Positions 35,703 through 44,984 are shown, counted from the first letter of the stretch. The stretch is 64,000 nt of DNA from Paenibacillus sacheonensis (GCF_009909195.1 NZ_JAAAMU010000002.1:496001-560000); one strand, 5' to 3'. The notes: generated by a model not told the origin, from the letters alone. Translations and numbers: made by a program.

Positions 35703-37295
35703 CTACTTTTTCAGGAAAGCATCGATTTGAGCTTGAAGCTCGGTCTGAATCTTCTTCAAAGGCGCTGCGCCTTCGCTCTTGAATGTTTCCCAGTACTTGT
35801 CGGGGTCGATGGCGCCGTTGAAAATTCCCGCATAATACTTGCCTTGAATGCTGGAGAATTGAGCGATCTCGTTCTTAACCTTCGTTGCATCGAACGTAAA
35901 GCCGGTCAAGATGTCCGCCGTGAAGTTGTTTGCATCTCGGATGAAGCTTTCGTATTTCATCGTTTCTTCGTCCGTCGTATCGATCGTATATTCCATGACC
36001 GGATTCCATACGAGGCTGAACGATCCAAGGCCGCCGCCGTTCTGATCCTGGTTAGGCACCAATTGCTTGAAGCGTTTCTCCCCTGTCTCTTCCCAATCCT
36101 TGCCTTTCACGCCATGTTCCACCAGCATGTAGTTCCCCTCTTGGTTCGCCCAGTCCAGGAACATCATCGCGCGCTCTTTGTTCTTGCTGACTTTAGGAAT
36201 GACGACGAAGTTATCTACCATGAAGTTGGAGATGTTCTTGCCGGGCGTCAGATCGAAGAAGCGAACCGCTTCCAATTCCCCGCCGGGAATTGTTTTCCCA
36301 AGCTCTTCTTTATTAATGATCGGACCGAATACGTTCTGCGGAGCAGCCATCGTAATGTTCTTCACGATCGTATCTCTGCCGATATTTTTGGATGTCAGTA
36401 CGTCCTGCGCGATGACTTTATCCGTATACAGCTTGCGAGCGTCCTCGATCTTGCTCCACACTCCCGGCTCCATCTCGTCGAACAGGTTATACGCCTTGCC
36501 GTCGTTTCCTTTGTAGTACAGCACGACGCTGCTGTTCAATGCTTGGGTAGGTCTGATATTCAGGCTCGTATCGTCTCTAAGCTGCCAGTTGACCCACGTA
36601 TAGCTCAAATCGCTCGCGCCAGGTCCGAGCGTCAAGTTCGGATATTTCTCGTGTGCCTTGTACAAATAGTTTTCCAGATCCTCATAAGACTGGACCAGCG
36701 GCAGATTCAAGGCTTCGCGAACATCTTTCCGGATATTTACGGAATGTCCTTGAATCGTGAAAATGCTGAGCGGAACGCCCATTGTCTTGCCGTTGAATGT
36801 ATTCGCATCCCAAATTTGCTGCGAACGCGCCTTCACCACGTTGGGACCGTATTGCTCCAGCAAATCGCTGATATCCGTATAGAAATCGGAGTTAATCATT
36901 TGATTCATGTGCAGCCATGGCGCGTCGTACATCAAGTCGGCGTTCTCGCCTGCAGCCAGCATGATCTTGGTCTTCTGATCCAAATCCGGCCAATCGATAT
37001 ACGTAATATCCAATTTGGTGTTCTGCCCGTCTTCCAGGAGCTTCTTCTCCACGGCTTCCTTGACGGACTTGTAGTTTGCCGGCTCTGTTCCGGGCAAGAC
37101 CAGTTTCAATGTAACCGGCTCCATCGGATCTACCTTATCCGATGCCTTCCCATTGCTTGCAGCAGCGTTGTTCGCAGCTGCATTGTTGCCTGCTTTCGTG
37201 TTCGCGTTCTCGTTTGTGTTGGATGAATTATTGCCGCACCCTGTGAAAACAATTGCCATACTTAGTGCACATAGCAACGCTGACACTCTCTTCAT
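35703..37295 (-). CDS. Extracellular solute-binding lipoprotein
   Basis: A 530-residue binding lipoprotein of the LplA-like type. The signal peptide ends with the lipobox FTGC (cysteine near residue 20), followed by an Asn/Ala-rich linker of about 30 residues. The mature part has typical blocks such as DADLMYDAPWLHMNQMI-like lobe sequence and FLDWANQEGNYMLVEHGV. The ATG at 37295 follows GGGGAGGG by eight bases. It is third in the operon permease-permease-lipoprotein, upstream of the SLH protein, and should capture glycan fragments released at the surface. Confidence 0.87.
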   Translation of the reverse strand: MKRVSALLCALSMAIVFTGCGNNSSNTNENANTKAGNNAAANNAAASNGKASDKVDPMEPVTLKLVLPGTEPANYKSVKEAVEKKLLEDGQNTKLDITYIDWPDLDQKTKIMLAAGENADLMYDAPWLHMNQMINSDFYTDISDLLEQYGPNVVKARSQQIWDANTFNGKTMGVPLSIFTIQGHSVNIRKDVREALNLPLVQSYEDLENYLYKAHEKYPNLTLGPGASDLSYTWVNWQLRDDTSLNIRPTQALNSSVVLYYKGNDGKAYNLFDEMEPGVWSKIEDARKLYTDKVIAQDVLTSKNIGRDTIVKNITMAAPQNVFGPIINKEELGKTIPGGELEAVRFFDLTPGKNISNFMVDNFVVIPKVSKNKERAMMFLDWANQEGNYMLVEHGVKGKDWEETGEKRFKQLVPNQDQNGGGLGSFSLVWNPVMEYTIDTTDEETMKYESFIRDANNFTADILTGFTFDATKVKNEIAQFSSIQGKYYAGIFNGAIDPDKYWETFKSEGAAPLKKIQTELQAQIDAFLKK

Positions 37296-37365
37296 GTTAA
37301 ACCCTCCCCATGATTGATCATTCATTTTCTATATTTCCATTAGCGAATGCTAACAAAAACCGCGT

Positions 37366-38241
37366 TTAGCCTTTCACCGAGCCCAGGGTTAACCCTTTGA
37401 CGAAATACTTCTGCACGAAAGGATAAGCGAATACGATAGGTCCGATCGTGACGCATACCATCGCTAATTTCAGTCCTTCCGCGGGCGGAATTAGAACGCC
37501 TGTGGAGAATAGCTTGAAGCTTTGACTATTCAGAATTTGCCTTAACAAAATCTGCAGCGGATAAAGATTGGTATTATCAATAAAGAGCAGGCCCAGCCAC
37601 CAGTCATTCCAATACTGCAAGGAGAAGAACAAGGAGACCGTCGTAATGACCGGCGTAGAGATCGGCCTTATAATCTGGAAGAAAATACGCCATTCATTCG
37701 CGCCGTCGACGGTTGCCGACTCATTGATTTCATAAGGCAAGCTGCGGAAATAAGTGACGAAGATGAAAGCGAAGAACGGATTCATGACGTAAGGCAGAAT
37801 CATGACCATCATGGTGTCCTTCATATGCAGCCAATTCACGATTAATAGATAGAATCCGACCAAACCGCTGCCAAACACCATCGGGAGGTAGGTCATCATC
37901 GACAGGAAGTTGCCGAATTTGGCCTTCCGATGCGCGATGACATACGCGAAGGCGGCCGTTACGAATACGCCTAGAATGGTGCCCAACAGCGTGACGGTGA
38001 CGGTGACGCCATAACTCTTGAAAATTTGGTTGCTCTTGAACAGATATCGGTAGGCTTCCATGCTGTATTCGGAAGGAAACAGGACATAGCCCTTGTTCAG
38101 CAGCTTCTCGGATGCGAATGAATCGATGACGACGATCCAGAACGGAACCAGGCAGCCCAAGCCGGCGAGAATAAGAAAGGCATAGACAACGAACATGAAC
38201 ATGCGCTCTGACATGGTATTTTCTCGGATTTTCGCTTCCAT
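37366..38241 (-). CDS. Sugar ABC transporter permease (second)
   Basis: A 291-residue CUT1 permease with six helices; the first is MFMFVVYAFLILAGLGCLVP. The EAA loop is EINESATVDGANEWRIFFQI followed by IRPISTPVI. The start codon overlaps the stop of the upstream permease by one base (TGATG), so translation is coupled. It pairs with 38241-39152. Confidence 0.87.
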   Translation of the reverse strand: MEAKIRENTMSERMFMFVVYAFLILAGLGCLVPFWIVVIDSFASEKLLNKGYVLFPSEYSMEAYRYLFKSNQIFKSYGVTVTVTLLGTILGVFVTAAFAYVIAHRKAKFGNFLSMMTYLPMVFGSGLVGFYLLIVNWLHMKDTMMVMILPYVMNPFFAFIFVTYFRSLPYEINESATVDGANEWRIFFQIIRPISTPVITTVSLFFSLQYWNDWWLGLLFIDNTNLYPLQILLRQILNSQSFKLFSTGVLIPPAEGLKLAMVCVTIGPIVFAYPFVQKYFVKGLTLGSVKG

Positions 38242-39152
38242 CAGAACAACCTCGAATCTTTATCGATTTTGCGTACGATCGCATTGAAGATGACGATCGT
38301 CAGTAAACCCATTACGGATTGATAGAGTACGATCGCCGATGACATGCTGAAATCTCCCAGCTGTCTCAGAGCACGATACGAATAGGTGTCAATGACATCC
38401 GTCGTCGGATACAGAACTCCGTTATCGCCGATAATGCCGTAGATCATTCCGAAGTCTCCATAGAAGATTTTTCCGATGCCTAGCAGCGTTAGTACAATGA
38501 TGACCGGGCGAAGCAAAGGAAGCGTGATCTTCGTCACCTGCTGAAACCGCGTCGCTCCGTCGATGCGGGCACTTTCATAATAGTCCCCGGAGATACCGAC
38601 GATGGACGCGAGGAGAATAATGGATAAGTAACCGGCATTTTTCCACACGGACACCATGGTCAGAATGATCGGCCACACCCATGGGGTTTGATACCAATCC
38701 ACCGCTTCCCAGCCGAACCAAGCGAACAGCCGGTTAGCAATTCCGTTGGTGCCGTTAAACAGCCCGAAGACCATAAGAGAAACAACAAGCCAGGAAATGA
38801 AGTAAGGCAGAAACACGAAGGATTGTACCAGCCTCTTGAAGACGGCTGCCCGGATCTCGTTCAAAAATAGCGCGAACAGCGTCGCAATTGCAATTTGAAA
38901 GAATAGAAATAAAGCGTTCAGATACACGGTGTTCCACGTGATTTTTAGCCAGTCGGGGTTGTCGAAGAAGAACCGAAAGTTATCAAATCCGACCCAATCG
39001 CTTCCGAACACCCCCTTCTGCAGCTGGAAGCTCTTAAAGGCTAGCAAATGACTGCTGAGCGGCGCATAAGAGAAGACCGCCAGAAAAATAAAACCCGGAA
39101 TCGCCAATGAATAAAGGTATTTGTTCTTGATTAATTCCTGTAGTACTCGCAC
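38241..39152 (-). CDS. Sugar ABC transporter permease (first)
   Basis: A 303-residue CUT1 permease, LplB-like, with first helix LYSLAIPGFIFLAVFSYAPL and EAA loop YYESARIDGATRFQQVTKIT. I chose the GTG at 39152, five bases after a GGTGAGG ribosome site. The ORF extends in frame to 39194, but that start is unsupported. It is the first gene of the operon and has a promoter with an upstream element shared with the secreted paralogue at 41808-44036. Confidence 0.85.
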   Translation of the reverse strand: MRVLQELIKNKYLYSLAIPGFIFLAVFSYAPLSSHLLAFKSFQLQKGVFGSDWVGFDNFRFFFDNPDWLKITWNTVYLNALFLFFQIAIATLFALFLNEIRAAVFKRLVQSFVFLPYFISWLVVSLMVFGLFNGTNGIANRLFAWFGWEAVDWYQTPWVWPIILTMVSVWKNAGYLSIILLASIVGISGDYYESARIDGATRFQQVTKITLPLLRPVIIVLTLLGIGKIFYGDFGMIYGIIGDNGVLYPTTDVIDTYSYRALRQLGDFSMSSAIVLYQSVMGLLTIVIFNAIVRKIDKDSRLF

Positions 39153-39197
39153 TGCATCCTCACCTTTCCAATTCAGTGTCTCGTCGATGTGCAAACT

Positions 39198-39260
39198 GTA
39201 TCACCAGCGGCAACCCATTGGAAAGTCCTTATTCTACAAGGAGTATCGGATATGACTTTT
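39198..39260 (-). promoter_or_regulatory. Promoter with shared upstream element, site 1
   Basis: On the minus strand, TGATAC (-10-like) lies 18 bases from GACTTT (-35-like). Upstream, AAAGTCCTTATTCTA (plus-strand reading) is followed after six bases by GTATCGGATATGACTTTT. The same elements with the same -35/-10 spacing occur at 44108-44171, so both promoters are probably bound by one activator, most likely the AraC protein encoded next door. Confidence 0.65.
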
Positions 39261-39336
39261 GCAAAGAATCGCAAGGAATACTGTCACTTTCAACACCGGA
39301 TCAGCACCGCTAGTACCTATTAACACCTACAATAAA

Positions 39337-39369
39337 GGCCAGTAGTCTCGAATAGACTACTGGCCGGCA
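39337..39369 (-). terminator. Terminator of the AraC gene
   Basis: GGCCAGTAGTCT pairs perfectly with AGACTACTGGCC over a five-base loop, and a T-rich tract follows on the minus strand. Confidence 0.85.
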
Positions 39370-39397
39370 TGATGCATCTGCATCGCCATAACACTAG

Positions 39398-41635
39398 TTA
39401 TTTCATCATGTCCCGATACTGCTTTGGCGTTAAGCCTGTCACCTTCTTGAATACGGAGAAAAAGTGGCTTTTCGTCAGGAAGCCGGAGCGATCCATAATC
39501 TCGGCTATCGTCTGATCGGAAGAAACCAGCTGCTTCTTGACGAATTCGATTTTGTTCTCAAGGATGTAATCGCTGATGCTGATGTTAGTGATCCCTTTAA
39601 ACAGCTGTCTCACATAACTCACCGACAAGGATAAGTGATCCGCGATGCCTTCGAGCGACAACAGCGGGTCATGCAAATTGGTATGAATGAATTCCTTGAT
39701 CTCATTTACGATCTCCTCTTTATGCCCGGTCACCTTAGGTGCGGATATTTCCTCCACGATACGGCCAATCAGCCTCTCCATCCATTCAACGGCCTCATGC
39801 AGGGCGTGAAACTGGTCCAGCGTTCTGCTAATTCCGTTAATCTCTTGAATAACGTTCAACCGGCCGAAAGCTTTCGTAATCTCATACACGAACAAGGTGA
39901 GCTGCAGCTTGCATTCCGCGTACGAAACCCCAGCCATAACCCGCAGCTGCTGCCGAAGTCTCAGAATGGCCTCTTCCCCTTGTTCGTGCCGGATGGATAA
40001 TATAATATCCTCTGAAATATTCTCGAAGGATGGAACAGTCCCCACCAGATCCGTGTACTGCTCTTCCGTAAATATCTGATTATCGCCTTTAATAAACTTC
40101 AGCATGGTAAGCTCGTAAATATGTTGGTAGAGCTGATGGAAGTCTTCCTCCGCAGTGCCCGGTTGGCTAATGGCAATGGCGGTTGATAGCTTGATGACGG
40201 ATTCAATATGCGCTTGAATGTCGAATAAGCGCTGCTGCAAGCGTTCGCCGGATTCTTCCTCATCGGCGCCAACCCATATCAGAATATGGTCGCTCCCCAT
40301 GTCCAAGCATTCGACGGCATAGCCCGAATGACTGAGAATCTCTTCGGCGATATTCCGCATTGCATATTTCAGAAGCTTGCGTGAAAGGAAGTCATATTGC
40401 TCGCAGAAGAGCTGGTAGGACTCAATGCGAATGACGGCCAGATACAAGCAGCTTCTGCTGAGCAGCTTCGTCTCAGAACGAAGAAACTCGCTTCCTGCCA
40501 ATGATAATTCCCCTTGATACAACCATTGTCTGAGCTGTTCCGAGCGAACCAGGTCATGCGTTTCCCGAATCGACGAATGTAGCGACTCCACATTATCGAG
40601 CAGCATATCCAGACTCTTATTCATGAAAGAGAATTCGCTGTGCGTCAGTATGTTGGAGAACGATACCGTTCGATTGTCTTTGGGAAGCTTGATTTGCAAT
40701 TTATCGACCAAGTGCGAGAGCGGACTCAGCGAGCGTCGCGAGCTCCAATAGAACAGCGCGGCGATCAGCGCCAATACCAAACAGGAGAAGACGATGATTT
40801 GCTGCTTCAACAGGCTGACCTTTGAAGTCAGCTCGGAGTAATCGACGGCATAATAGATCTGCCAGTCCGATTTGGTTGTCGCTTCGTTAATGACCCAACG
40901 GTTGCCCTCTGCCCGAACGTCGAATTGATTCTCGGCGTTCTTCAGATAGGCATCTCCGACTTGCTTGACGAATTGGTCATCGCTCTCCCCCAGCAGCCTC
41001 TTGCCATCCGCTGAAAGAATGAATAACGCCACGCCTTTAACCGAGTCGGGACCAAACAGGAAGTTCATGATCATTTGCTCGTCAATCAACAGAACAAGAA
41101 AGTTATTCTCGTTCTTCTTCGGCGAGGCCGGAGAAATCATCGCCAAATATTCATTCCCCTCCACCTCGTGATTAAAGACGGTGAGGTATTCCTGTTCCTT
41201 CGCCTTCTCCAGAATAATCCGATCGTTGAATGCTGCATAGTCGATCTCGCCTTGTTTGGAATCGATCACCTTCCGAGTCAGCGTATTAATGAGATAGGAA
41301 CGCGCGATAAACTTCTCGTTGAACATAAAATTATTTTGCGTTCGTATCGCGGCAGTCGTGTTTAAGACGTTGTCGGGATCGCCGTAATACCAATTCTGAA
41401 TCGTTTGATCATTGTAAATCGTATAGGCGTTATCCTTTAATTTATCGAATATAAACTCCGTATTGTACCGGATATTGTTGACTTTGGACTGGGCCGTCTC
41501 GTTGAGCTCCATCATCGTATAACGGGCAAATTGGGAGAATAGCAGAATGACAAACGGAATAAAGACGATGACGAACAAGCAGATAAAAATAAGAAAATTC
41601 CGGAAATAGATTCGTTGATACCCCGTCTTGGTCAT
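39398..41635 (-). CDS. Transmembrane AraC-family regulator
   Basis: A 745-residue membrane-anchored regulator of the YesS/YtdP type. TM1 is at about 13-35 (FLIFICLFVIVFIPFVILLF), an extracellular sensor loop at about 36-285, and TM2 at about 286-306 (IIVFSCLVLALIAALFYW). A long linker domain follows, and the C-terminal AraC DNA-binding domain has two helix-turn-helix motifs (LEGIADHLSLSVSYVRQLFK and IAEIMDRSGFLTKSHFFSVF). The ATG follows AAGGGG. It lies between the transporter operon and the secreted paralogue, whose promoters share an element, so it is the best candidate activator responding to an extracellular glycan. Confidence 0.9.
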   Translation of the reverse strand: MTKTGYQRIYFRNFLIFICLFVIVFIPFVILLFSQFARYTMMELNETAQSKVNNIRYNTEFIFDKLKDNAYTIYNDQTIQNWYYGDPDNVLNTTAAIRTQNNFMFNEKFIARSYLINTLTRKVIDSKQGEIDYAAFNDRIILEKAKEQEYLTVFNHEVEGNEYLAMISPASPKKNENNFLVLLIDEQMIMNFLFGPDSVKGVALFILSADGKRLLGESDDQFVKQVGDAYLKNAENQFDVRAEGNRWVINEATTKSDWQIYYAVDYSELTSKVSLLKQQIIVFSCLVLALIAALFYWSSRRSLSPLSHLVDKLQIKLPKDNRTVSFSNILTHSEFSFMNKSLDMLLDNVESLHSSIRETHDLVRSEQLRQWLYQGELSLAGSEFLRSETKLLSRSCLYLAVIRIESYQLFCEQYDFLSRKLLKYAMRNIAEEILSHSGYAVECLDMGSDHILIWVGADEEESGERLQQRLFDIQAHIESVIKLSTAIAISQPGTAEEDFHQLYQHIYELTMLKFIKGDNQIFTEEQYTDLVGTVPSFENISEDIILSIRHEQGEEAILRLRQQLRVMAGVSYAECKLQLTLFVYEITKAFGRLNVIQEINGISRTLDQFHALHEAVEWMERLIGRIVEEISAPKVTGHKEEIVNEIKEFIHTNLHDPLLSLEGIADHLSLSVSYVRQLFKGITNISISDYILENKIEFVKKQLVSSDQTIAEIMDRSGFLTKSHFFSVFKKVTGLTPKQYRDMMK

Positions 41636-41662
41636 GTGGATTCCCCTTAATCAAAATCGATG

Positions 41663-41676
41663 ATAAAGCGCTTTCT
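41663..41676. promoter_or_regulatory. Candidate catabolite-response (cre) site
   Basis: ATAAAGCGCTTTCT, upstream of the AraC gene, matches the core AAAGCGCTTT of CcpA sites but misses the outer bases. Its position suggests carbon-catabolite control, weakly supported. Confidence 0.35.
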
Positions 41677-41765
41677 TAAATTTGTATCACATTGTCTCTC
41701 AGCCAACCAGTAAACCATTCATTAAATAAGTAAATAGATGGAAGCTTCGCGAATATCGCATACAA

Positions 41766-41794
41766 GCCGGCACCGATTGGGAATCGATGCCAGC
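41766..41794 (-). terminator. Hairpin after the secreted GH-A-like gene
   Basis: GCCGGCACCGATT pairs with AATCGATGCCAGC with two mismatches, just downstream of the stop at 41808. Confidence 0.6.
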
Positions 41795-41807
41795 TGGTTA
41801 GATCTTA

Positions 41808-44036
41808 TTAAGGTATAAGGTTGGCGTAATCGCTTAATGTGGCATTAGTACCCGTTCCGAACTGCGACTCGTTCATCCAGAACGTAGCGGTCATATTAAG
41901 CGCTCTTGCCTCCTTGTCGATGAATGCCATTTGCGCCGCCGTGTTGTTCCCCGAATTCTCTCCCGCGATCCGTAGTCCTTTCACATTCGCCAGGTAAGCC
42001 ATATATCTGAGCGGGCTTTCCAGGTTATGCGTGCCGCCTGTTCCAGGCTGCTCGGTCCATGTGCAGTATGGAATGGCCTTTGGATTGGTCAGCGCATTGA
42101 TCTGTCGCTCCCAGTCCAGTCCCATCTGGAGCTGACCGTTGATTTCAGGCGCTGTGCTCCCGTTAAGCCGGACATTCACGGCCCCTGCCACATCGCCAGG
42201 CCGAATGCCCGAGGACGGATAAAGCACGTATAAATAAGCATTCGGATATTTATTGCTGTACGTGCCGATCAACCAATTCGAATAATCGGTAAGCTTCTGG
42301 AAGTAGTAATCGATAAATTGTTGAGCTTTTGTCGTATCGGTATCTCCCGGCTTCCACCCGGGAACAGAAGAGCCAGCTTGGGCATTGGCGTCAAAGACCC
42401 AGTATGAATTCGTATGCCCGTTAAAGGTCGGATCCGGGTATCTTAATTCATTCCACCCGAGTCCGCCGACCCGAATCGCGTATACATCCGGAAAGTCTTG
42501 CTTTACCCTGGCGATATAATTCGCTTGGGCATTTCGCACGTTAGCGTTAAATACGGCATTCGGCACATCATTGCCGATGGTGGAGGAGCTCCATACATCG
42601 CCATATTGATTCTTAAACCTCGTATTGCTATCCAGATTGAATACCCAGGCCGGCGGATATTGGAGCCCGACATCCAATGTGATTCTAAAACCCGCATTCT
42701 TGTAGGCGTTATAAATCGCTTGCTTGCTGCTGATGTAGCTGGAGTTGAACGAACCCTGCGACTGTTCATACTGATCCCAGCCAAGCTCAAACGTCAAATT
42801 GGTAATTCCGGCAGCCTTCTCATCGGTCAGCAGGCTCGTGCTTGAAGGCGTTTTCAACAAGGCATAATCGATTCCCAGCGATGAAATCATCAGATCATCA
42901 ATATAGCCTCTGAACTGTCCCGTTTCGGGTGCATGATCGTACGCGATCAGAATACGGTCGATTGTTTTGCCGCTTGCCCAGGCTCCTATATTGCTCTTGA
43001 TTTGGGTCCATTGATTGGCCGTTCCCCGCGGCGCGGAAGGATGCATGGATCCTCCATTCGTATCGACCGCCCCGCTGTCTCTCAGATTCGTGCCGTCCGT
43101 ATAGATGAGGTCAACGCCGACATATCGGCCCAGATTCTGTTGCGGGTAGATCCAGTACTCCAATGTCGAAGTGGGATCCACGGGAATGTTCACATCGAAT
43201 ACTTTGAAGTACACGCTGGACGCGGACGTGCTGTTATCTTTGCCGGAGTACATGAGCGCTTTCGTGCCCGAATGCGCCGACTCCTGTCGGACTCCGAGCT
43301 CCGGCGCTCCGGTGCTGTATGCGCCGACATTGTTAATGCTCTCTGTTGTATCGGTCCAAGTCGGCTGGATCTGCTGTGATTCCACCCCTCCGAAGAAAGC
43401 GCCCGGATTGGATGAGGTAATCTGGATATCATCGATTGAGCCCTTAAATTGCCCGGTATCAGCCGCGTGATCATACGCTATGAGTATGCGGTCAACCGTC
43501 TTGCCGCTCACCCAAGCGCCGATATTGCTTTTGGTTTGAGACCACTGATTCACGGTTCCCCGAGGCGTATTGGGATGGAGCGCGACGCCGTTCATATCGA
43601 CCGCACCGCTGTCCCGCAGGTATGTACCGTCCGTAAATACTAAATCCACCGCGACATAGCGGGCTAAATTCTGTTCGGGATAGGTCCAATAGGATAACTT
43701 CGAGGTTGCGTCCAACGTAACGTTGACGTCAAACACTTTAAAATAAATAGAGGACTGCGAGGTGCTGTTATCTTTGCCGGAGAAATGAAGCGATCTGCTC
43801 CCCATGTAAGCGCGGTCGGTGTCCACGAACAGTTCGGGATTGATTCCCGTGCTGTAACCCGCTACATTGCTCGAGCTCTCGATTGTACTGGACCACGTCG
43901 GATAAATGTCCGAGGTTTCAACGCCGCTTGCAAATGTCCCAGCAGCATTAGCAATTCCGAGTGGAAATTGAAACACCGTACACATCATCAACACAACGAG
44001 TACTGCAAACGATACCCTCTTTCCGAACCCATCCAT
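41808..44036 (-). CDS. Secreted GH-A-like protein with two jelly-roll modules
   Basis: A 742-residue exported protein without a cell-wall anchor. The signal peptide (VSFAVLVVLMMCTVFQFPLG) is followed by two jelly-roll repeats (~33-205 and ~212-382, each with YFKVFDVN and TGQF-GYIDD-like ends). Then comes a beta-galactosidase-like (beta/alpha)8 domain (~385-742) closely similar to that of the SLH protein. Its acid/base region reads VGGLGWNELRYPD with the canonical Asn-Glu, and the nucleophile region RIAGENSG. I chose the second ATG (44036), seven bases after GGGGGA. Module order is the reverse of the SLH protein. It is next to the AraC regulator and shares a promoter element with the transporter operon. 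The substrate is unknown. Confidence 0.85.
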   Translation of the reverse strand: MDGFGKRVSFAVLVVLMMCTVFQFPLGIANAAGTFASGVETSDIYPTWSSTIESSSNVAGYSTGINPELFVDTDRAYMGSRSLHFSGKDNSTSQSSIYFKVFDVNVTLDATSKLSYWTYPEQNLARYVAVDLVFTDGTYLRDSGAVDMNGVALHPNTPRGTVNQWSQTKSNIGAWVSGKTVDRILIAYDHAADTGQFKGSIDDIQITSSNPGAFFGGVESQQIQPTWTDTTESINNVGAYSTGAPELGVRQESAHSGTKALMYSGKDNSTSASSVYFKVFDVNIPVDPTSTLEYWIYPQQNLGRYVGVDLIYTDGTNLRDSGAVDTNGGSMHPSAPRGTANQWTQIKSNIGAWASGKTIDRILIAYDHAPETGQFRGYIDDLMISSLGIDYALLKTPSSTSLLTDEKAAGITNLTFELGWDQYEQSQGSFNSSYISSKQAIYNAYKNAGFRITLDVGLQYPPAWVFNLDSNTRFKNQYGDVWSSSTIGNDVPNAVFNANVRNAQANYIARVKQDFPDVYAIRVGGLGWNELRYPDPTFNGHTNSYWVFDANAQAGSSVPGWKPGDTDTTKAQQFIDYYFQKLTDYSNWLIGTYSNKYPNAYLYVLYPSSGIRPGDVAGAVNVRLNGSTAPEINGQLQMGLDWERQINALTNPKAIPYCTWTEQPGTGGTHNLESPLRYMAYLANVKGLRIAGENSGNNTAAQMAFIDKEARALNMTATFWMNESQFGTGTNATLSDYANLIP

Positions 44037-44107
44037 TACCATTCCCCCTTATAAAATATCAGTCCTAGCACCTGAATTCGAGATTGAATTCAAATGCATG
44101 AGTAAAT

Positions 44108-44171
44108 GTATCATCCCCGTTTGGAAGCGATAAAGTCCTTATTCTAGCTGCTGGTATTCGATCTGACTTTT
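44108..44171 (-). promoter_or_regulatory. Promoter with shared upstream element, site 2
   Basis: TGATAC and GACTTT are 18 bases apart on the minus strand. AAAGTCCTTATTCTA is followed after seven bases by GTATTCGATCTGACTTTT, nearly identical to site 1 at 39198-39260. It drives the secreted paralogue. An IS110 fragment begins 30 bases further upstream. Confidence 0.65.
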
Positions 44172-44200
44172 TGGCAGTAAACTGGAGACTTGACCCAGAA

Positions 44201-44688
44201 ACGAGTTCAGGCAATGGAAGGGCCAGATGTCCCTCAGCAAACGTGGCCGGCCAAGGCTTCGGCATGCCCTATTCATGGCAACCATGGCCCTCATCATGAA
44301 CGATGAATCGTTTAAACGACAGCAAGAAATAAATGTAAAGACGAAAAGCATGAAGTGCCGATGCGCTCAGTGATGAAGCTTTGCGGCATACTGGCTCGCC
44401 TTCTGGTTGCCATGGCACGGAGCGGTGAAGCTTACGAACCGCATCACGCTCTTTTCAAAAGGACACAGAACCGTACCGTTAGGATACCCACCGGATAGGC
44501 GTAACGAAGGAATGAAAGGGCATCGACCCGTCGAGAAATGGGAGTGAAAGCCTCCGGAAGTACGTGGAGCAGCGTGCAGCAGCGCAGTACAAAAAGGAGC
44601 GAATACTCGCCCCTTCTGTTCCCGCATGCGCTTCGGTTGCCAAACTTGACAGTACGTCCCCTCTTCTTTCCGGGTAGCCATTTGTTCT
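44201..44688 (+). mobile_element. IS110-family 3' fragment, copy 2
   Basis: The fragment starts within the transposase C-terminal domain (GKWKGQMSLSKRGRPRLRHA after a one-base loss) and includes the region deleted from copy 1 (LFMATMALIMNDESFKRQQE and VMKLCGILARLLVAMARSGE), the stop and about 200 bases of 3' non-coding end up to GGGTAGCCATTT. The catalytic N-terminal domain is absent. Confidence 0.75.
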
Positions 44689-44781
44689 TGTCATTTGGTT
44701 TTGACAAGAACTTGATCCCATAAATACAAAAAGCCGCGATTATCGCGGCCTTTAATGAGTTAATGCTCTTGTCATCCGACA
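44688..44781. mobile_element. 147-bp insertion-like repeat, copy 5 (left-truncated)
   Basis: The copy begins inside the first 18-bp unit, directly at the end of the IS110 fragment, and keeps the inverted unit, the terminator hairpin and the right end TTGTCATCCGACA. Insertion of, or recombination with, the IS110 element probably removed the left end. Confidence 0.78.
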
Positions 44782-44984
44782 ATATCGAAAATCTTTCTCA
44801 CGAAGCATCCCGTTTAATGAATTATCAATCCGTATAGAAAGGTTTGCCAAACAACAGTTCGAATTCCTCCAGTCAATCCAGTATAGGCATATTTTGTTCA
44901 CTGGTTTTTTATGTATACTCACCATTCGAGGTGTTGTGAATAGGATGACATGTGCCTACTATCTGCCGACCTTGGAGGAAAGTT
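44782..44984. other. Upstream region of the ferritin-like gene
   Basis: AT-rich stretch containing TATACT as a possible -10 (about 44914-44919). No good -35 at the usual distance was seen. No gene. Confidence 0.35.

Noticed and set aside
35682..37226. A 514-codon plus-strand open frame
   Set aside because: Antisense shadow of the lipoprotein at 35703-37295.
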